DNA of 19,231 bases from a bacterium (GTDB lineage Bacteria > Auribacterota > Auribacteria > Auribacterales > Auribacteraceae): positions 1 through 19,231 of the forward strand of contig JAGGZS010000343.1 in assembly GCA_021161885.1 (NCBI GenBank), in the 5' to 3' direction. Of this stretch, positions 1 to 8,549 are shown piece by piece (positions within the stretch are counted from its first letter, which is position 1; each line of letters begins with the position of its first letter). The position numbers were made by a program, and so were the translations under genes. The notes under the pieces were generated by a model that worked only from the letters and a program-made list of their open reading frames with translations, made no database searches and was not told the origin of the DNA.

Positions 1-372
1 ATATGTAAGGAAATAATATAAAGGCGCCAATCCCACACCGCCGGCAACAAGAATTATTCTTCTATGAGAATTGATTTCAAACAATCCCTTACCAAGAGGG
101 CCTATCATATCAAATTCGGTTCCCTGACGGCATTGGGATATCCATTTTGTGCCTTTGCCGGCAACCTTCATAAACAATTTCAAAACATTTCCCGAAACAT
201 CAAAAACCGCTAAAGGCCTTCTCAAAATAACAGACGGCACACCCGTTACACGAATATTTACAAAATGACCGGGCAAGGCGGACTTTGCGATATCCGGACA
301 ATTCAGTTCAAGAAGAAAATAATCCGACCCCAATTCACTGATATTTTTTAATACGGCTTTAGTTTGAAACAA
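1..372 (-). CDS. pyrK: Dihydroorotate dehydrogenase electron-transfer subunit PyrK, N-terminal part (runs off left edge)
   Basis: Read directly from the minus strand: 124 codons are open from a TTG at 372-370 to the window edge. The protein has the ferredoxin-reductase-type FAD domain: a beta-barrel start, an FAD-binding RRPLAVFDV segment (residues 51-59), GPLGKG (91-96) and the start of the nucleotide-binding part, GGVGLAPL (111-118). In class 1B enzymes PyrK carries FAD and a [2Fe-2S] cluster and passes electrons from PyrD to NAD+. The rest of the NAD domain and the cluster cysteines would lie outside the window. The TTG start is favoured because AGGAG lies 6 nt upstream, a TAG lies in frame four codons before it, and there is no ATG before the conserved region. 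The gap to the carB stop is 9 nt. Another flavin reductase of the same superfamily is possible by sequence, but the pyr neighbours make PyrK the best call. Confidence 0.85.
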   Translation of the reverse strand, partial: MFQTKAVLKNISELGSDYFLLELNCPDIAKSALPGHFVNIRVTGVPSVILRRPLAVFDVSGNVLKLFMKVAGKGTKWISQCRQGTEFDMIGPLGKGLFEINSHRRIILVAGGVGLAPLYYFLTY

Positions 373-378
373 AGTAAA

Positions 379-383
379 CTCCT
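379..383 (-). promoter_or_regulatory. Ribosome binding site of pyrK (decides a TTG start)
   Basis: AGGAG sits 6 nt before the TTG at 372 and overlaps the TAG stop of carB (384-382). This supports the TTG start and suggests translational coupling of carB and pyrK. Confidence 0.75.
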
Positions 384-3300
384 ATTTAATTACAGGCAAT
401 TTATTACGGCGGTGATAATCCTGAATAGGAGTAACAGTCAATCCCTTTTTCAACAATGCCTCTATTCCGTTAATCAATGCGTAAGCTCCTGATATTGTAG
501 TAACACAAGGGATATTTCTGCTCACTGCGGTAGATCGAATTTTCCGCTCATCCTCGCGCGTATGTTTACCTGCCGGAGTATTTATGATCAAAGCGATTTC
601 CCTATTGATCATCAGGTCAAGAACGTTTGGGCGCCCCTCATTAATCTTAAAAACATAGGTAACGTCTATCCCGTTATTCCTTAACACTTTAGCCGTTCCT
701 TCGGTAGAAACTATTTTAAACCCGAAATCATTTAACTTCTTGGCAATAAAGACAATAGTCCTTTTATCTTTATTTTTTACGCTGACAAACACATTACCTG
801 ACAACGGTAATGTCTGATTAAACCCCATTTGCGTTTTAGCGAAAGCCACTCCGAAATCAGAAGATATCCCCATAACTTCACCTGTTGAGCGCATTTCCGG
901 ACCTAACAGGATATCAACTCCCGGAAACCTTATAAAAGGTAATATTGCTTCCTTGACGGAAAAATAGTTGTTAGGTTTTACAGATTCCGTAAACCCTAAC
1001 TCATCAAGTGTTTTGCCTGCCATTACTTTAGCGGCTATTTTCGCAAGAGGCACCCCGATTGTTTTGCTTACGAACGGTATTGTCCGCGATGCCCTCGGGT
1101 TTACTTCAAGCACATAAAGAATATCGTTTTTTATGGCATACTGAATATTAATAATTCCTTTAACTTTAAGCTCTTTCGCGAAAAATTCCGTTGCTTCGCG
1201 GGCTTGTTTAATCATTTCATCGGATATAGAAAACGGAGGGATAACACAAGCGCTGTCTCCGGAATGAACACCCGCTTCCTCAATATGTTCCATAACCGCG
1301 CCGATCACCACATTTTCGCCGTCGCTGACCGCATCAACATCAACCTCAATAGCGTCTTCCAGAAATTTATCTATTAAAATAGGTTTTTCAGGCGATGCCT
1401 GTACGGCAAACCTCATATAATTTTCAAGTGATTTTTCATCGTATACTATTTCCATTGCCCTGCCTCCCAAGACATAAGAAGGTCTTACAAGCACAGGATA
1501 CCCAATTTTTTGCGCAATAGATTTAGCTTGCTCAAAACTTCTTGCTATACCGTTGTCCGGCTGGGTCAAGTTTAATTTTTCAACAAGTTTTTGGAACCGT
1601 TCCCTGTCTTCGGCGATATCAATAGAATCAGTTGATGTTCCGATTATGTTGACTCCTTCATTTTCAAGTTTCTGTGCTAAGTTCAAAGGGGTTTGTCCAC
1701 CGAATTGTACAATAACTCCATCGCATTTTTCATGATGATAGATATTTAAAACATCTTCAGCGGTTAAAGGTTCAAAATAAAGTTTATCTGAGGTATCATA
1801 GTCGGTACTGACCGTTTCAGGGTTACTGTTTACCATAATAGTTTCAAATCCGTCTTCTTTCAAAGCGAATGCCGCGTGAACACAGCAGTAATCGAATTCA
1901 ATTCCCTGTCCGATTCTATTTGGACCGCCTCCGAGTATCATAATTTTTTTCTTATCGCTGCCTTTAGCTTCGTTTACGGTTTCAAAACTTGAATAATAAT
2001 AAGGAGTATACGCCTCAAATTCACCGGCACACGTATCTACAAGCTGAAAAGTCGCAATTAAATTATTTTTATATCTGAATTTGCGGATTTCAATCTCTTT
2101 CATTCCAAGCATATAGGCAAGCTGATAATCTGAAAAGCCCATACGTTTTGCTTCTTTAAGAATATTTTTGTATAATAAATCTTTACGCAGTTCATTTTTG
2201 TTATCTAATATATATTTTTCAAACTCTACGATATCGTTAATGTTATGGATAAACCACGGGTCTATTTTTGAAAGGGAACATATTTTTTCGCAGCTCATAC
2301 CTTTTAATAGGGCAAGGCGAATAACAAAAATCCTATCGCAATTAGGCACAATAAGTTTGCGTCGAATTTCGTCATAGTTTAAATCTTCATCTTTTCCGTC
2401 AGCGCCCAGTCCGAACCTTCCTATTTCAAGCGAACGCAGGGCTTTTTGTAAAGAGTGCTTAAAGGTTCTTCCGATAGCCATCGCCTCACCGACCGATTTC
2501 ATTTGAGTTGTTAAAACCGGGCTTGCGTCAGGAAATTTTTCAAACGCCCAGCGGGGAATTTTTGTAACGCAATAATCTATTGCCGGTTCAAAACAAGCGG
2601 GAGTTTTCCTAGTGATATCGTTCGGAATTTCATCTAATGTATAACCCACAGCGAGTTTAGCCGCAATTTTCGCTATAGGAAATCCTGTGGCTTTTGACGC
2701 CAAAGCGGAACTTCGCGATACACGGGGATTCATTTCAATTACAAACATTCGCCCGTCTTCAGGATTAAGGGCGAACTGGATATTCGAGCCGCCGGTTTCA
2801 ACGCCTATTTCCCGTATAATGTCTATAGACGCGTTACGCATCAATTGATATTCTTTATCGGTCAAAGTCTGTGCGGGAGCGACAGTTATACTGTCTCCGG
2901 TATGTATGCCCATAGGGTCTAAATTTTCTATTGAGCAAACAATAACAACATTATCGTTTTTATCTCTCATTACTTCCAGTTCAAATTCTTTCCATCCGAT
3001 AACCGATTCTTCAATTAGAATTTCGCTTATCGGGCTGTACTCAATACCTTTACGGGCGATTTTCTCGAATTCGGTTACGTTATAAGCAATGCCACCGCCT
3101 GAGCCGCCTAAGGTAAAACTTGGGCGAATAATCAGAGGATATGATCCTATCTTATCGGCTATTTTCATAGCCTCATTAATATCTCTGGCGAACCCGGAAA
3201 GAGGAGTTTCAAGCCCGATTTCAGACATAGCTTTTTTGAACAGTTCCCTGTCTTCGGCTTTTTTGATTACCTCTTGGTTGGCGCCGATCATTTCAACACC

Positions 3301-3633
3301 GTACTTTTCAAACACACCTTGGTCAGCGGCGTCAACAGCTACGTTTAAACCTGTCTGTCCGCCCAAAGTAGGCAAAATGGCGTCAGGGCGTTCTTTTTCG
3401 ATTATTTTTTCTATGACAGATACCGTAATAGGCTCAATATAAGTTGCTTCAGCGAATTCAGGATCGGTCATAATGGTAGCGGGATTACTGTTGAGCAATA
3501 CCACTTCATAGCCTTCCTCCCGCAGAGCTTTACAGGCTTGAGTACCTGAATAATCGAACTCGCAAGCTTGTCCTATAACAATAGGACCGGAACCAATAAG
3601 CAATATTTTTTTTATATCATCTCTTTTCGGCAC
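382..3633 (-). CDS. carB: Carbamoyl-phosphate synthase large subunit
   Basis: CarB uses ammonia from CarA, bicarbonate and two ATP to make carbamoyl phosphate for pyrimidines and arginine. At 1083 aa it is full length. It shows the expected tandem layout. The first ATP-grasp half covers about 1-400, with GSGPIVIGQACEFDYSG near 14-30 and the glycine-rich loop FTLGGSGGG at 173-181. A linker/oligomerisation region follows, ending in DTCAGEFEA (533-541). The second ATP-grasp half begins near residue 562 with GGGPNRIGQGIEFDY, and its loop reads PSYVLGGRAMEI. The C-terminal MGS-like allosteric domain (about 956-1083) contains STEGTAK and NTPAGK; in known enzymes this domain binds effectors such as UMP, IMP or ornithine. 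The start codon is GTG (3633-3631), with AAAGGA about 11 nt upstream. It begins 16 nt after the carA stop and is followed by pyrK after 9 nt. No break or missing segment was seen. Confidence 0.98.
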   Translation of the reverse strand: MPKRDDIKKILLIGSGPIVIGQACEFDYSGTQACKALREEGYEVVLLNSNPATIMTDPEFAEATYIEPITVSVIEKIIEKERPDAILPTLGGQTGLNVAVDAADQGVFEKYGVEMIGANQEVIKKAEDRELFKKAMSEIGLETPLSGFARDINEAMKIADKIGSYPLIIRPSFTLGGSGGGIAYNVTEFEKIARKGIEYSPISEILIEESVIGWKEFELEVMRDKNDNVVIVCSIENLDPMGIHTGDSITVAPAQTLTDKEYQLMRNASIDIIREIGVETGGSNIQFALNPEDGRMFVIEMNPRVSRSSALASKATGFPIAKIAAKLAVGYTLDEIPNDITRKTPACFEPAIDYCVTKIPRWAFEKFPDASPVLTTQMKSVGEAMAIGRTFKHSLQKALRSLEIGRFGLGADGKDEDLNYDEIRRKLIVPNCDRIFVIRLALLKGMSCEKICSLSKIDPWFIHNINDIVEFEKYILDNKNELRKDLLYKNILKEAKRMGFSDYQLAYMLGMKEIEIRKFRYKNNLIATFQLVDTCAGEFEAYTPYYYSSFETVNEAKGSDKKKIMILGGGPNRIGQGIEFDYCCVHAAFALKEDGFETIMVNSNPETVSTDYDTSDKLYFEPLTAEDVLNIYHHEKCDGVIVQFGGQTPLNLAQKLENEGVNIIGTSTDSIDIAEDRERFQKLVEKLNLTQPDNGIARSFEQAKSIAQKIGYPVLVRPSYVLGGRAMEIVYDEKSLENYMRFAVQASPEKPILIDKFLEDAIEVDVDAVSDGENVVIGAVMEHIEEAGVHSGDSACVIPPFSISDEMIKQAREATEFFAKELKVKGIINIQYAIKNDILYVLEVNPRASRTIPFVSKTIGVPLAKIAAKVMAGKTLDELGFTESVKPNNYFSVKEAILPFIRFPGVDILLGPEMRSTGEVMGISSDFGVAFAKTQMGFNQTLPLSGNVFVSVKNKDKRTIVFIAKKLNDFGFKIVSTEGTAKVLRNNGIDVTYVFKINEGRPNVLDLMINREIALIINTPAGKHTREDERKIRSTAVSRNIPCVTTISGAYALINGIEALLKKGLTVTPIQDYHRRNKLPVIK

Positions 3634-3649
3634 TTACTCTATATTCCTT

Positions 3650-4798
3650 TCATTTTTTATGAGCTCTCATCATATCTACAAACCGGTTGAACAAATGGCG
3701 CGAGTCATGGGGACCCGCAGAGGATTCAGGATGATACTGCACCGCGAAAAGAGGCAATTTTTTATGCCTAAACCCCTCGACAGTATTATCATTAAGATTA
3801 ATATGGGTCAATTCCACATCCTGATCGGTAAAGGAGTCCATATCAATAGCGAACCCATGATTCTGGCAAGTTATTTCAACTTTACCTGTGGGTAAATGTT
3901 TAACCGGATGATTCGCTCCCCGATGCCCAAACTTCAGTTTATAAGTTTTTGCGCCTAACGCCAAACCTAACAACTGATGTCCAAGGCAAATACCGAAAAT
4001 CGGATATTTTTTGTCCGCCAATTTTCTTATTGCGTCAACAGCGTATTTTACAGGTTCAGGATCACCGGGACCGTTAGACAAAAACACTCCGTCAGGGGTT
4101 AACGCTTCCACATCCTCAATAGAAACCGATGCGGGCATTACGGTTACATCGCAGCCGAGTTGATCCAATATTCTAAGCATATTATATTTTATTCCGAAAT
4201 CAAATGCCGCGACTTTAAATTCTTTCTTTGGATTACGTTTTATAAGCGGTTCATAATATTCGTCTTGTTCCGCTGTCCTTATACCGTCGCCTTTCCATTC
4301 AAATTTTTTTTCGCAGGTTACTTTACACACCATATCCTGCCCGACTATCCCCGGATATCCATCTAATTTTTCACGAAGTTTATCTATATCAGAACAAGAT
4401 GCGGACATAATACCTTTCATCGCCCCGGCGCTTCGTATATGCAAAGTAATTGCGCGGGTATCCATATCGGTTACAAGCATAATGTTATTGCGTTTCAAAT
4501 AATCATACAGCGACTCTTCAGACCGGAAATTGCTCGGATAAGTACACAGTTCCCTGACGATAAACCCTTCAACTACAGGTCGTTTTGATTCTTCATCAAC
4601 CCTGTTGACGCCATAATTGCCTATAAGCGGATACGTCATGGTTACAATCTGCCCTTTATAAGACGGATCCGTTAAAACTTCCTGATACCCGGTCATACTT
4701 GTATTAAAAACCACTTCGCCAAGACATTCCTGTCCGGCAACCAACGATTTTCCGTAAAAAACTTTTCCGTCTTCTAATAACAAAATTACTTTATTCAT
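3650..4798 (-). CDS. carA: Carbamoyl-phosphate synthase small (glutaminase) subunit
   Basis: CarA is the class I glutamine amidotransferase subunit that hydrolyses glutamine and channels ammonia to CarB. At 382 aa its length is typical. The N-terminal CarA-specific domain (about 1-150) has the recognisable SMTGYQEVLTDPSY segment (34-47). The amidotransferase domain (about 195-380) has SNGPGDP (241-247), the nucleophile elbow GICLGHQ with Cys271, and the remaining triad residues in QYHPES (His356, Glu358). The ATG overlaps the pyrC stop by 4 nt (ATGA), so the two genes are probably translationally coupled. carB follows after 16 nt. All catalytic residues are present, so an active glutaminase is expected. 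Confidence 0.98.
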   Translation of the reverse strand: MNKVILLLEDGKVFYGKSLVAGQECLGEVVFNTSMTGYQEVLTDPSYKGQIVTMTYPLIGNYGVNRVDEESKRPVVEGFIVRELCTYPSNFRSEESLYDYLKRNNIMLVTDMDTRAITLHIRSAGAMKGIMSASCSDIDKLREKLDGYPGIVGQDMVCKVTCEKKFEWKGDGIRTAEQDEYYEPLIKRNPKKEFKVAAFDFGIKYNMLRILDQLGCDVTVMPASVSIEDVEALTPDGVFLSNGPGDPEPVKYAVDAIRKLADKKYPIFGICLGHQLLGLALGAKTYKLKFGHRGANHPVKHLPTGKVEITCQNHGFAIDMDSFTDQDVELTHINLNDNTVEGFRHKKLPLFAVQYHPESSAGPHDSRHLFNRFVDMMRAHKK

Positions 4799-6102
4799 AT
4801 AATACTCGCTTTATCTGTCAAAATTTCTCCGTTATGATAACTTAAATTTCCGCCGACAAACACATAGACAACTTTTCCAAACACTTTTTTCCCGTTAAAA
4901 GGCGTATTTATACTTTTCGAAAAAAAATATTCCGGATCAATAGTATATTCCTCGTTACAATCAATTACGGTAATATCCGCATCGTACCCGTCTTTTAGCG
5001 CGCCTTTATTTTTAAGGCAAAAAAGTTCAGCGGGTTTTGTGGACATTTTATATACAAGGTCGTTCAGTGAAATTATATTTTGTTTTACAAAATGTGTATA
5101 TAATAACGAAAAAGCTGTTTCAAGTCCAATCATTCCGAAAGGAGATTGCAAAAAACCTTTATCTTTTTCATAATCAGCGTGAGGCGCGTGGTCAGTAGCT
5201 ATAATATCGATAACACCTGATTTCAAAGCCTCAATTAAAGCGTTTCTATCTTCATCAGACTGAAGCGGCGGATTAACTTTATAAACCGCGTTATCATCTT
5301 TAATATCATTATGTGAAAGAATAAGATGGTGCGGTGTAACCTCGCACGTGATGTCTACTGATCTTTCTTTCGCCTGTTTTATAATCTCAATAGAGCGTTT
5401 CGTGCTTACATGGGCGATATGAAGTTTTCCGTTCATTATTTCGCACAAAGAAATATCCTTAAATACAGCCGTATACTCAGCCGCCGAAGGAATGCCGGGC
5501 AGTTTAAGTTTAACTGATACCTCCCCTTGATTGATTACCCCGTTTTTCGCGATTTTTGCGTCTTCACAATGCTGAATAATTCTTGTTCCTGTCTGAGCGG
5601 AATAATCCATTATCCTCATCATTAAATCAGAGTTATCCATCCAGTGTCCGTCATCGGAAAAAGATACCGCGCCGTGCGATTTCAGTTCGTCGAAATCAGC
5701 AAGTTTTTCCCCTTTTGAAGATATAGTCAGCGCGCCTACAGGATAAACATTCACAAACCCCGTTTGCCTTGATTTATCGACAATATACTCAATAGTGTCC
5801 GCATTATCCGCTACCGGAATTGTGTTGGGCATACAAAATAAGCTGGTAAACCCGCCAGCGAGAGCGGCTTGAGTACCGCTTGACATATCTTCTTTGTATT
5901 CAAACCCGGGGTCTCTAAGATGGCAGTGAGCGTCTATTAATCCGGGAACAATTATTTTTCCGGAACAATCTATAACTTTAAAACCATCCTTTTTTTGAGG
6001 AATTCCCAGATAGACTTTGCCTGAATCAATATAAACCGATTCTACACTGTTTAATTTAGTTAAGGGATCTATCAAATGTCCATTTTGAAGCAAAAATTTC
6101 AT
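4795..6102 (-). CDS. pyrC: Dihydroorotase
   Basis: This metal-dependent amidohydrolase converts carbamoyl-aspartate to dihydroorotate, step three of pyrimidine synthesis. At 435 aa it fits the class I bacterial (Bacillus/Aquifex-like) enzymes. Metal-site motifs are all visible: HCHLRDPG with His59 and His61, SDDG with Asp151, His178 in QHCED, His231 in AHVST, and Asp304 in ATDHAPH. The zinc-ligand spacing closely matches my memory of the Aquifex enzyme. The C-terminal beta segment GYDADITVID is typical of the superfamily. The ATG at 6102 has GGAG about 11 nt upstream. It lies 23 nt after the upstream secreted-protein gene, leaving no room for a pyr attenuator. Its stop overlaps the carA start. 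pyrB, its usual partner, is not in this window. With intact metal ligands, an inactive dihydroorotase-like paralogue is unlikely. Confidence 0.96.
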   Translation of the reverse strand: MKFLLQNGHLIDPLTKLNSVESVYIDSGKVYLGIPQKKDGFKVIDCSGKIIVPGLIDAHCHLRDPGFEYKEDMSSGTQAALAGGFTSLFCMPNTIPVADNADTIEYIVDKSRQTGFVNVYPVGALTISSKGEKLADFDELKSHGAVSFSDDGHWMDNSDLMMRIMDYSAQTGTRIIQHCEDAKIAKNGVINQGEVSVKLKLPGIPSAAEYTAVFKDISLCEIMNGKLHIAHVSTKRSIEIIKQAKERSVDITCEVTPHHLILSHNDIKDDNAVYKVNPPLQSDEDRNALIEALKSGVIDIIATDHAPHADYEKDKGFLQSPFGMIGLETAFSLLYTHFVKQNIISLNDLVYKMSTKPAELFCLKNKGALKDGYDADITVIDCNEEYTIDPEYFFSKSINTPFNGKKVFGKVVYVFVGGNLSYHNGEILTDKASII

Positions 6103-6125
6103 TATATAAACAACTCCATAAACAA

Positions 6126-6653
6126 TTATTTTTTTATGGGCTGATCTTTAAAAGCTGTAATTTTAATGGATGTAGAATCAATATTTAACTGAACCTTTTT
6201 CTCAACACCATTTTTTCTTTTAAGATATTCAAGGTCATAAATATCTTTCATACCGCTTTCATAAAAACCAACTCGTTCATAACCGGCGTTACGTGCGTTT
6301 CGATCGTACCATTTAAAAATTTTTTCAGGAGTTACGTCTTTATAAGTATGTCCGAGAAAAAACACATCTTTTATCATATCATAAATTTGGGAAGGTTGTA
6401 ACTTGCTTTTATCTATTTTAGGTATGTCCGGGATTTTGCCGAAATTTTTATAAATTACCATATTCATATAAAGAGGAAAATCCTCAGCATAATTTTTCGG
6501 CATTTTTTTAAATTCCATCTGCCTGTAAATTCCGTCGTTATCGGGATTAAACGACGCGATATCCCTATTGATTTTTTCAGGTTGGGCAGAACCCGCAATA
6601 ATTGTCGACAAAACAATTATGCAAAAACAAATAAAAAAAGATTTTATTCGCAT
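6126..6653 (-). CDS. Secreted protein of unknown function (175 aa)
   Basis: I do not recognise the family. The N-terminus (MRIK, hydrophobic stretch about 5-20, then GSA before Gln24) is a convincing signal peptide with likely cleavage after Ala23. There is no lipobox cysteine, so the product should be periplasmic or exported. The mature part is soluble. Its C-terminal half (about 106-167) runs from TPEKIFKWYDRNARNAGYERV to alternating beta strands. That pattern (a helix ending in Tyr/Gly-Tyr, then strands) resembles small exported domains built around a phrase like 'YxxxLxxxGWxxV', but this is only pattern likeness. The ATG is preceded by AAGGAG at 7 nt spacing, an excellent ribosome site lying inside the 3' end of nadB. 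The genes overlap by 10 nt. Coding character matches the neighbours. The gene appears real; its link to NAD or pyrimidine synthesis is unknown. Confidence 0.85.
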   Translation of the reverse strand: MRIKSFFICFCIIVLSTIIAGSAQPEKINRDIASFNPDNDGIYRQMEFKKMPKNYAEDFPLYMNMVIYKNFGKIPDIPKIDKSKLQPSQIYDMIKDVFFLGHTYKDVTPEKIFKWYDRNARNAGYERVGFYESGMKDIYDLEYLKRKNGVEKKVQLNIDSTSIKITAFKDQPIKK

Positions 6654-8272
6654 ATTTTTTCTCCTTCAATAAACTTACCGTTTTCATAAACAAGATCACG
6701 GCAGAACACCTTGTCATTTTTTTTCGGGTAATCCAAGGTATAGTGCAGTCCCCTGCTTTCTTTTCTATATAACGCGAACGAAATAATAAGTTCCGCAAGC
6801 GTAGCAATATTTCTAAGTTCAATAAGGTCATTGGTTATAACAAAATCCCAATAATATTGATGGATTTCTTTCTGCATCAATTCAATTCTGTTTTTCGCCC
6901 GCTCAAGACGTTTAGAGGAACGCACTATGCTGACATAATGCCACATAAACCGCCTTATTTCATCCCAATTATTTGTAACGACAACCGTTTCATCGCTATC
7001 TTTAGCGGATCCGGCATCCCATTTTGGAATTTCTATATTTTCAGGATAATCATTTTCTATATATTTTTTTGACGATTCAGCCGCATTGGAAGAGAACACC
7101 AATGCTTCGAGCAATGAATTGCTTGCCAGCCTGTTAGCGCCGTGCAAACCTGTGCATGATACCTCACCGCAAACGTACAGCCTGTCAATATTTGTCTGTC
7201 CGTTCCAATCGCTTTGCACACCGCCGCAGAAATAATGGGCGGCAGGCACAACAGGTATTAAATCACAGCTCATATCTATACCGTATTGCAAACATTTACT
7301 GAATATATTCGGAAACCTCTCTTTAAGGAACGATTTAGATTTATTTGTTATATCGAGATACACACATTCCTCACCGCTTTTTTTTAGTTCCAAATCTATT
7401 TTCTGAGTAACAATATCACGCGGGGCAAGACTGCCCATAGGATGATAATCTTTCATAAACTCTCTGCCGTCAGAGGTTCGCAAAACCGCCCCTTCGCCTC
7501 TTACCGCTTCTGAAATCAAAAATGATTTTGCTTTCGGATGATAAAGGCAAGTCGGATGAAACTGTACAAACTCAAGATTTTTTATTCGGGCTCCTGCCCG
7601 ATACGCCATCGCTATCCCGTCGCCTGTAGCTATATCGGGGTTGGTAGTATAAAGATAAACTTTGCCGGCTCCACCTGTTGCTAAAACAGTGGATTTAGCC
7701 CTAATAGTCAAAATTTTACTGTTTTTAATGTCTAACACATAAGCGCCCAGCACAGTATTTCTCGTTGAAAAGCCCAACTTTTTAGATGTAACAAGGTCGA
7801 TTGCGATATGATATTCAAAAACATTTATTTTCGGATTATTCTTAACAACATCAATAAGGACTTTTTTTACCTCATGCCCTGTTATATCACCCGCATGAAT
7901 TATTCTTCTATGGGAATGACCGCCTTCTTTGCCGAGGTCAAGCTCATCTTTGTTTGAAGCGCTTTTGGTAAACTGCACTCCGTAATTCATCAAGTCCCTT
8001 ATTGCCTGAGGACCCCGCTGAATAGTTTTTTCAACAATATCCCGATGGCATAATCCGCCGCCGCAGGTAATGGTATCTTTTATATGTTCATCAAATGAAT
8101 CGGCACTGCTCATTACGGTAGCAATTCCGCCTTGGGCATAATTAGAATTAGACTCATCTATACTGCGTTTTGTTATAATTGTAATATTAGCGTGTTTAGA
8201 TGCTTTAAGGGCAAACATTAAACCAGCTATTCCGCTTCCAATAACTAAATAATCGGTTTGATAATCTATCAT
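6644..8272 (-). CDS. nadB: L-aspartate oxidase
   Basis: NadB is an FAD enzyme that oxidises L-aspartate to iminoaspartate, the first step of de novo NAD synthesis; NadA then condenses the product with dihydroxyacetone phosphate. Visible features, numbered from the chosen ATG: the FAD dinucleotide fold GSGIAG (12-17), SNYAQGGIAT (about 43-52), the GGHSHRRIIHAGD segment (about 117-129), FHPTCLY (about 238-244), EAVRGEGA (about 255-262) and the C-terminal HGANRLASNSLLEA block (about 377-390). These fit aspartate oxidase rather than fumarate or succinate dehydrogenase flavoproteins. Length is 542 aa. A TTG six bases earlier (8278) would give 544 aa. I prefer the ATG because GGGAG lies 10 nt before it but only 4 nt before the TTG. 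nadA and nadC are not in the window. The 3' end overlaps the next gene by 10 nt. Confidence 0.95.
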   Translation of the reverse strand: MIDYQTDYLVIGSGIAGLMFALKASKHANITIITKRSIDESNSNYAQGGIATVMSSADSFDEHIKDTITCGGGLCHRDIVEKTIQRGPQAIRDLMNYGVQFTKSASNKDELDLGKEGGHSHRRIIHAGDITGHEVKKVLIDVVKNNPKINVFEYHIAIDLVTSKKLGFSTRNTVLGAYVLDIKNSKILTIRAKSTVLATGGAGKVYLYTTNPDIATGDGIAMAYRAGARIKNLEFVQFHPTCLYHPKAKSFLISEAVRGEGAVLRTSDGREFMKDYHPMGSLAPRDIVTQKIDLELKKSGEECVYLDITNKSKSFLKERFPNIFSKCLQYGIDMSCDLIPVVPAAHYFCGGVQSDWNGQTNIDRLYVCGEVSCTGLHGANRLASNSLLEALVFSSNAAESSKKYIENDYPENIEIPKWDAGSAKDSDETVVVTNNWDEIRRFMWHYVSIVRSSKRLERAKNRIELMQKEIHQYYWDFVITNDLIELRNIATLAELIISFALYRKESRGLHYTLDYPKKNDKVFCRDLVYENGKFIEGEKICE

Positions 8273-8334
8273 GAGCAAAAAACTCCCGCAATTTACAAAT
8301 TATGACGCCGGATATTACAAAAAATTCACAAAAC

Positions 8335-8532
8335 CTACCTTCGGCTATACACTTGTATAAACTTTTCAAACGATCTGTCAAATGTTGTTTCAACATCATT
8401 AGGAAAACAGCAAGCCGGTAACTGCCTTTGTTTTAAATGATACTGCAAACACTCACAGCAAATTCCTTTTCTTGAGCACGGTTCATAAGAACAATTACAC
8501 ATATTTTTATTTTTTTGCTGACGGCACTGCAT
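8335..8532 (-). CDS. Small cysteine-rich protein, DUF6485-like
   Basis: This 65 aa protein has nine cysteines in its first 42 residues (3, 12, 14, 19, 25, 26, 28, 41, 42), arranged CxC, then a CCxC motif (25-28), then CC before FP. The tail TFDRSFEKFIQVY is helical. From memory this matches the small DUF6485 family, annotated elsewhere as a cytosolic protein of unknown function and typically containing CCECxxYH and LPACFFP-like motifs. The cysteines suggest binding of zinc or an iron-sulfur centre, which is inference. There is no signal peptide or membrane segment. The ATG has CCGGAG 7 nt upstream. It lies 17 nt after yraN and about 62 nt before nadB, so it is probably cotranscribed with both. 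NadA, the usual partner of NadB, is an iron-sulfur enzyme, but I see no evidence tying this protein to it. Confidence 0.85.
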   Translation of the reverse strand: MQCRQQKNKNMCNCSYEPCSRKGICCECLQYHLKQRQLPACCFPNDVETTFDRSFEKFIQVYSRR

Positions 8533-8549
8533 AAAAAAACTCCGGACAT

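Noticed and set aside
6577..6831. 84 aa minus-strand frame across the nadB/secreted-protein junction
   Set aside because: It is out of frame with two well-supported genes and shows no family likeness or ribosome site.
8273..8334. Possible promoter for nadB in the 62 nt spacer (TTGTGA ... CATAAT)
   Set aside because: The spacing between the two elements is 21 nt, too long for a sigma70 promoter, and no better pair was found.
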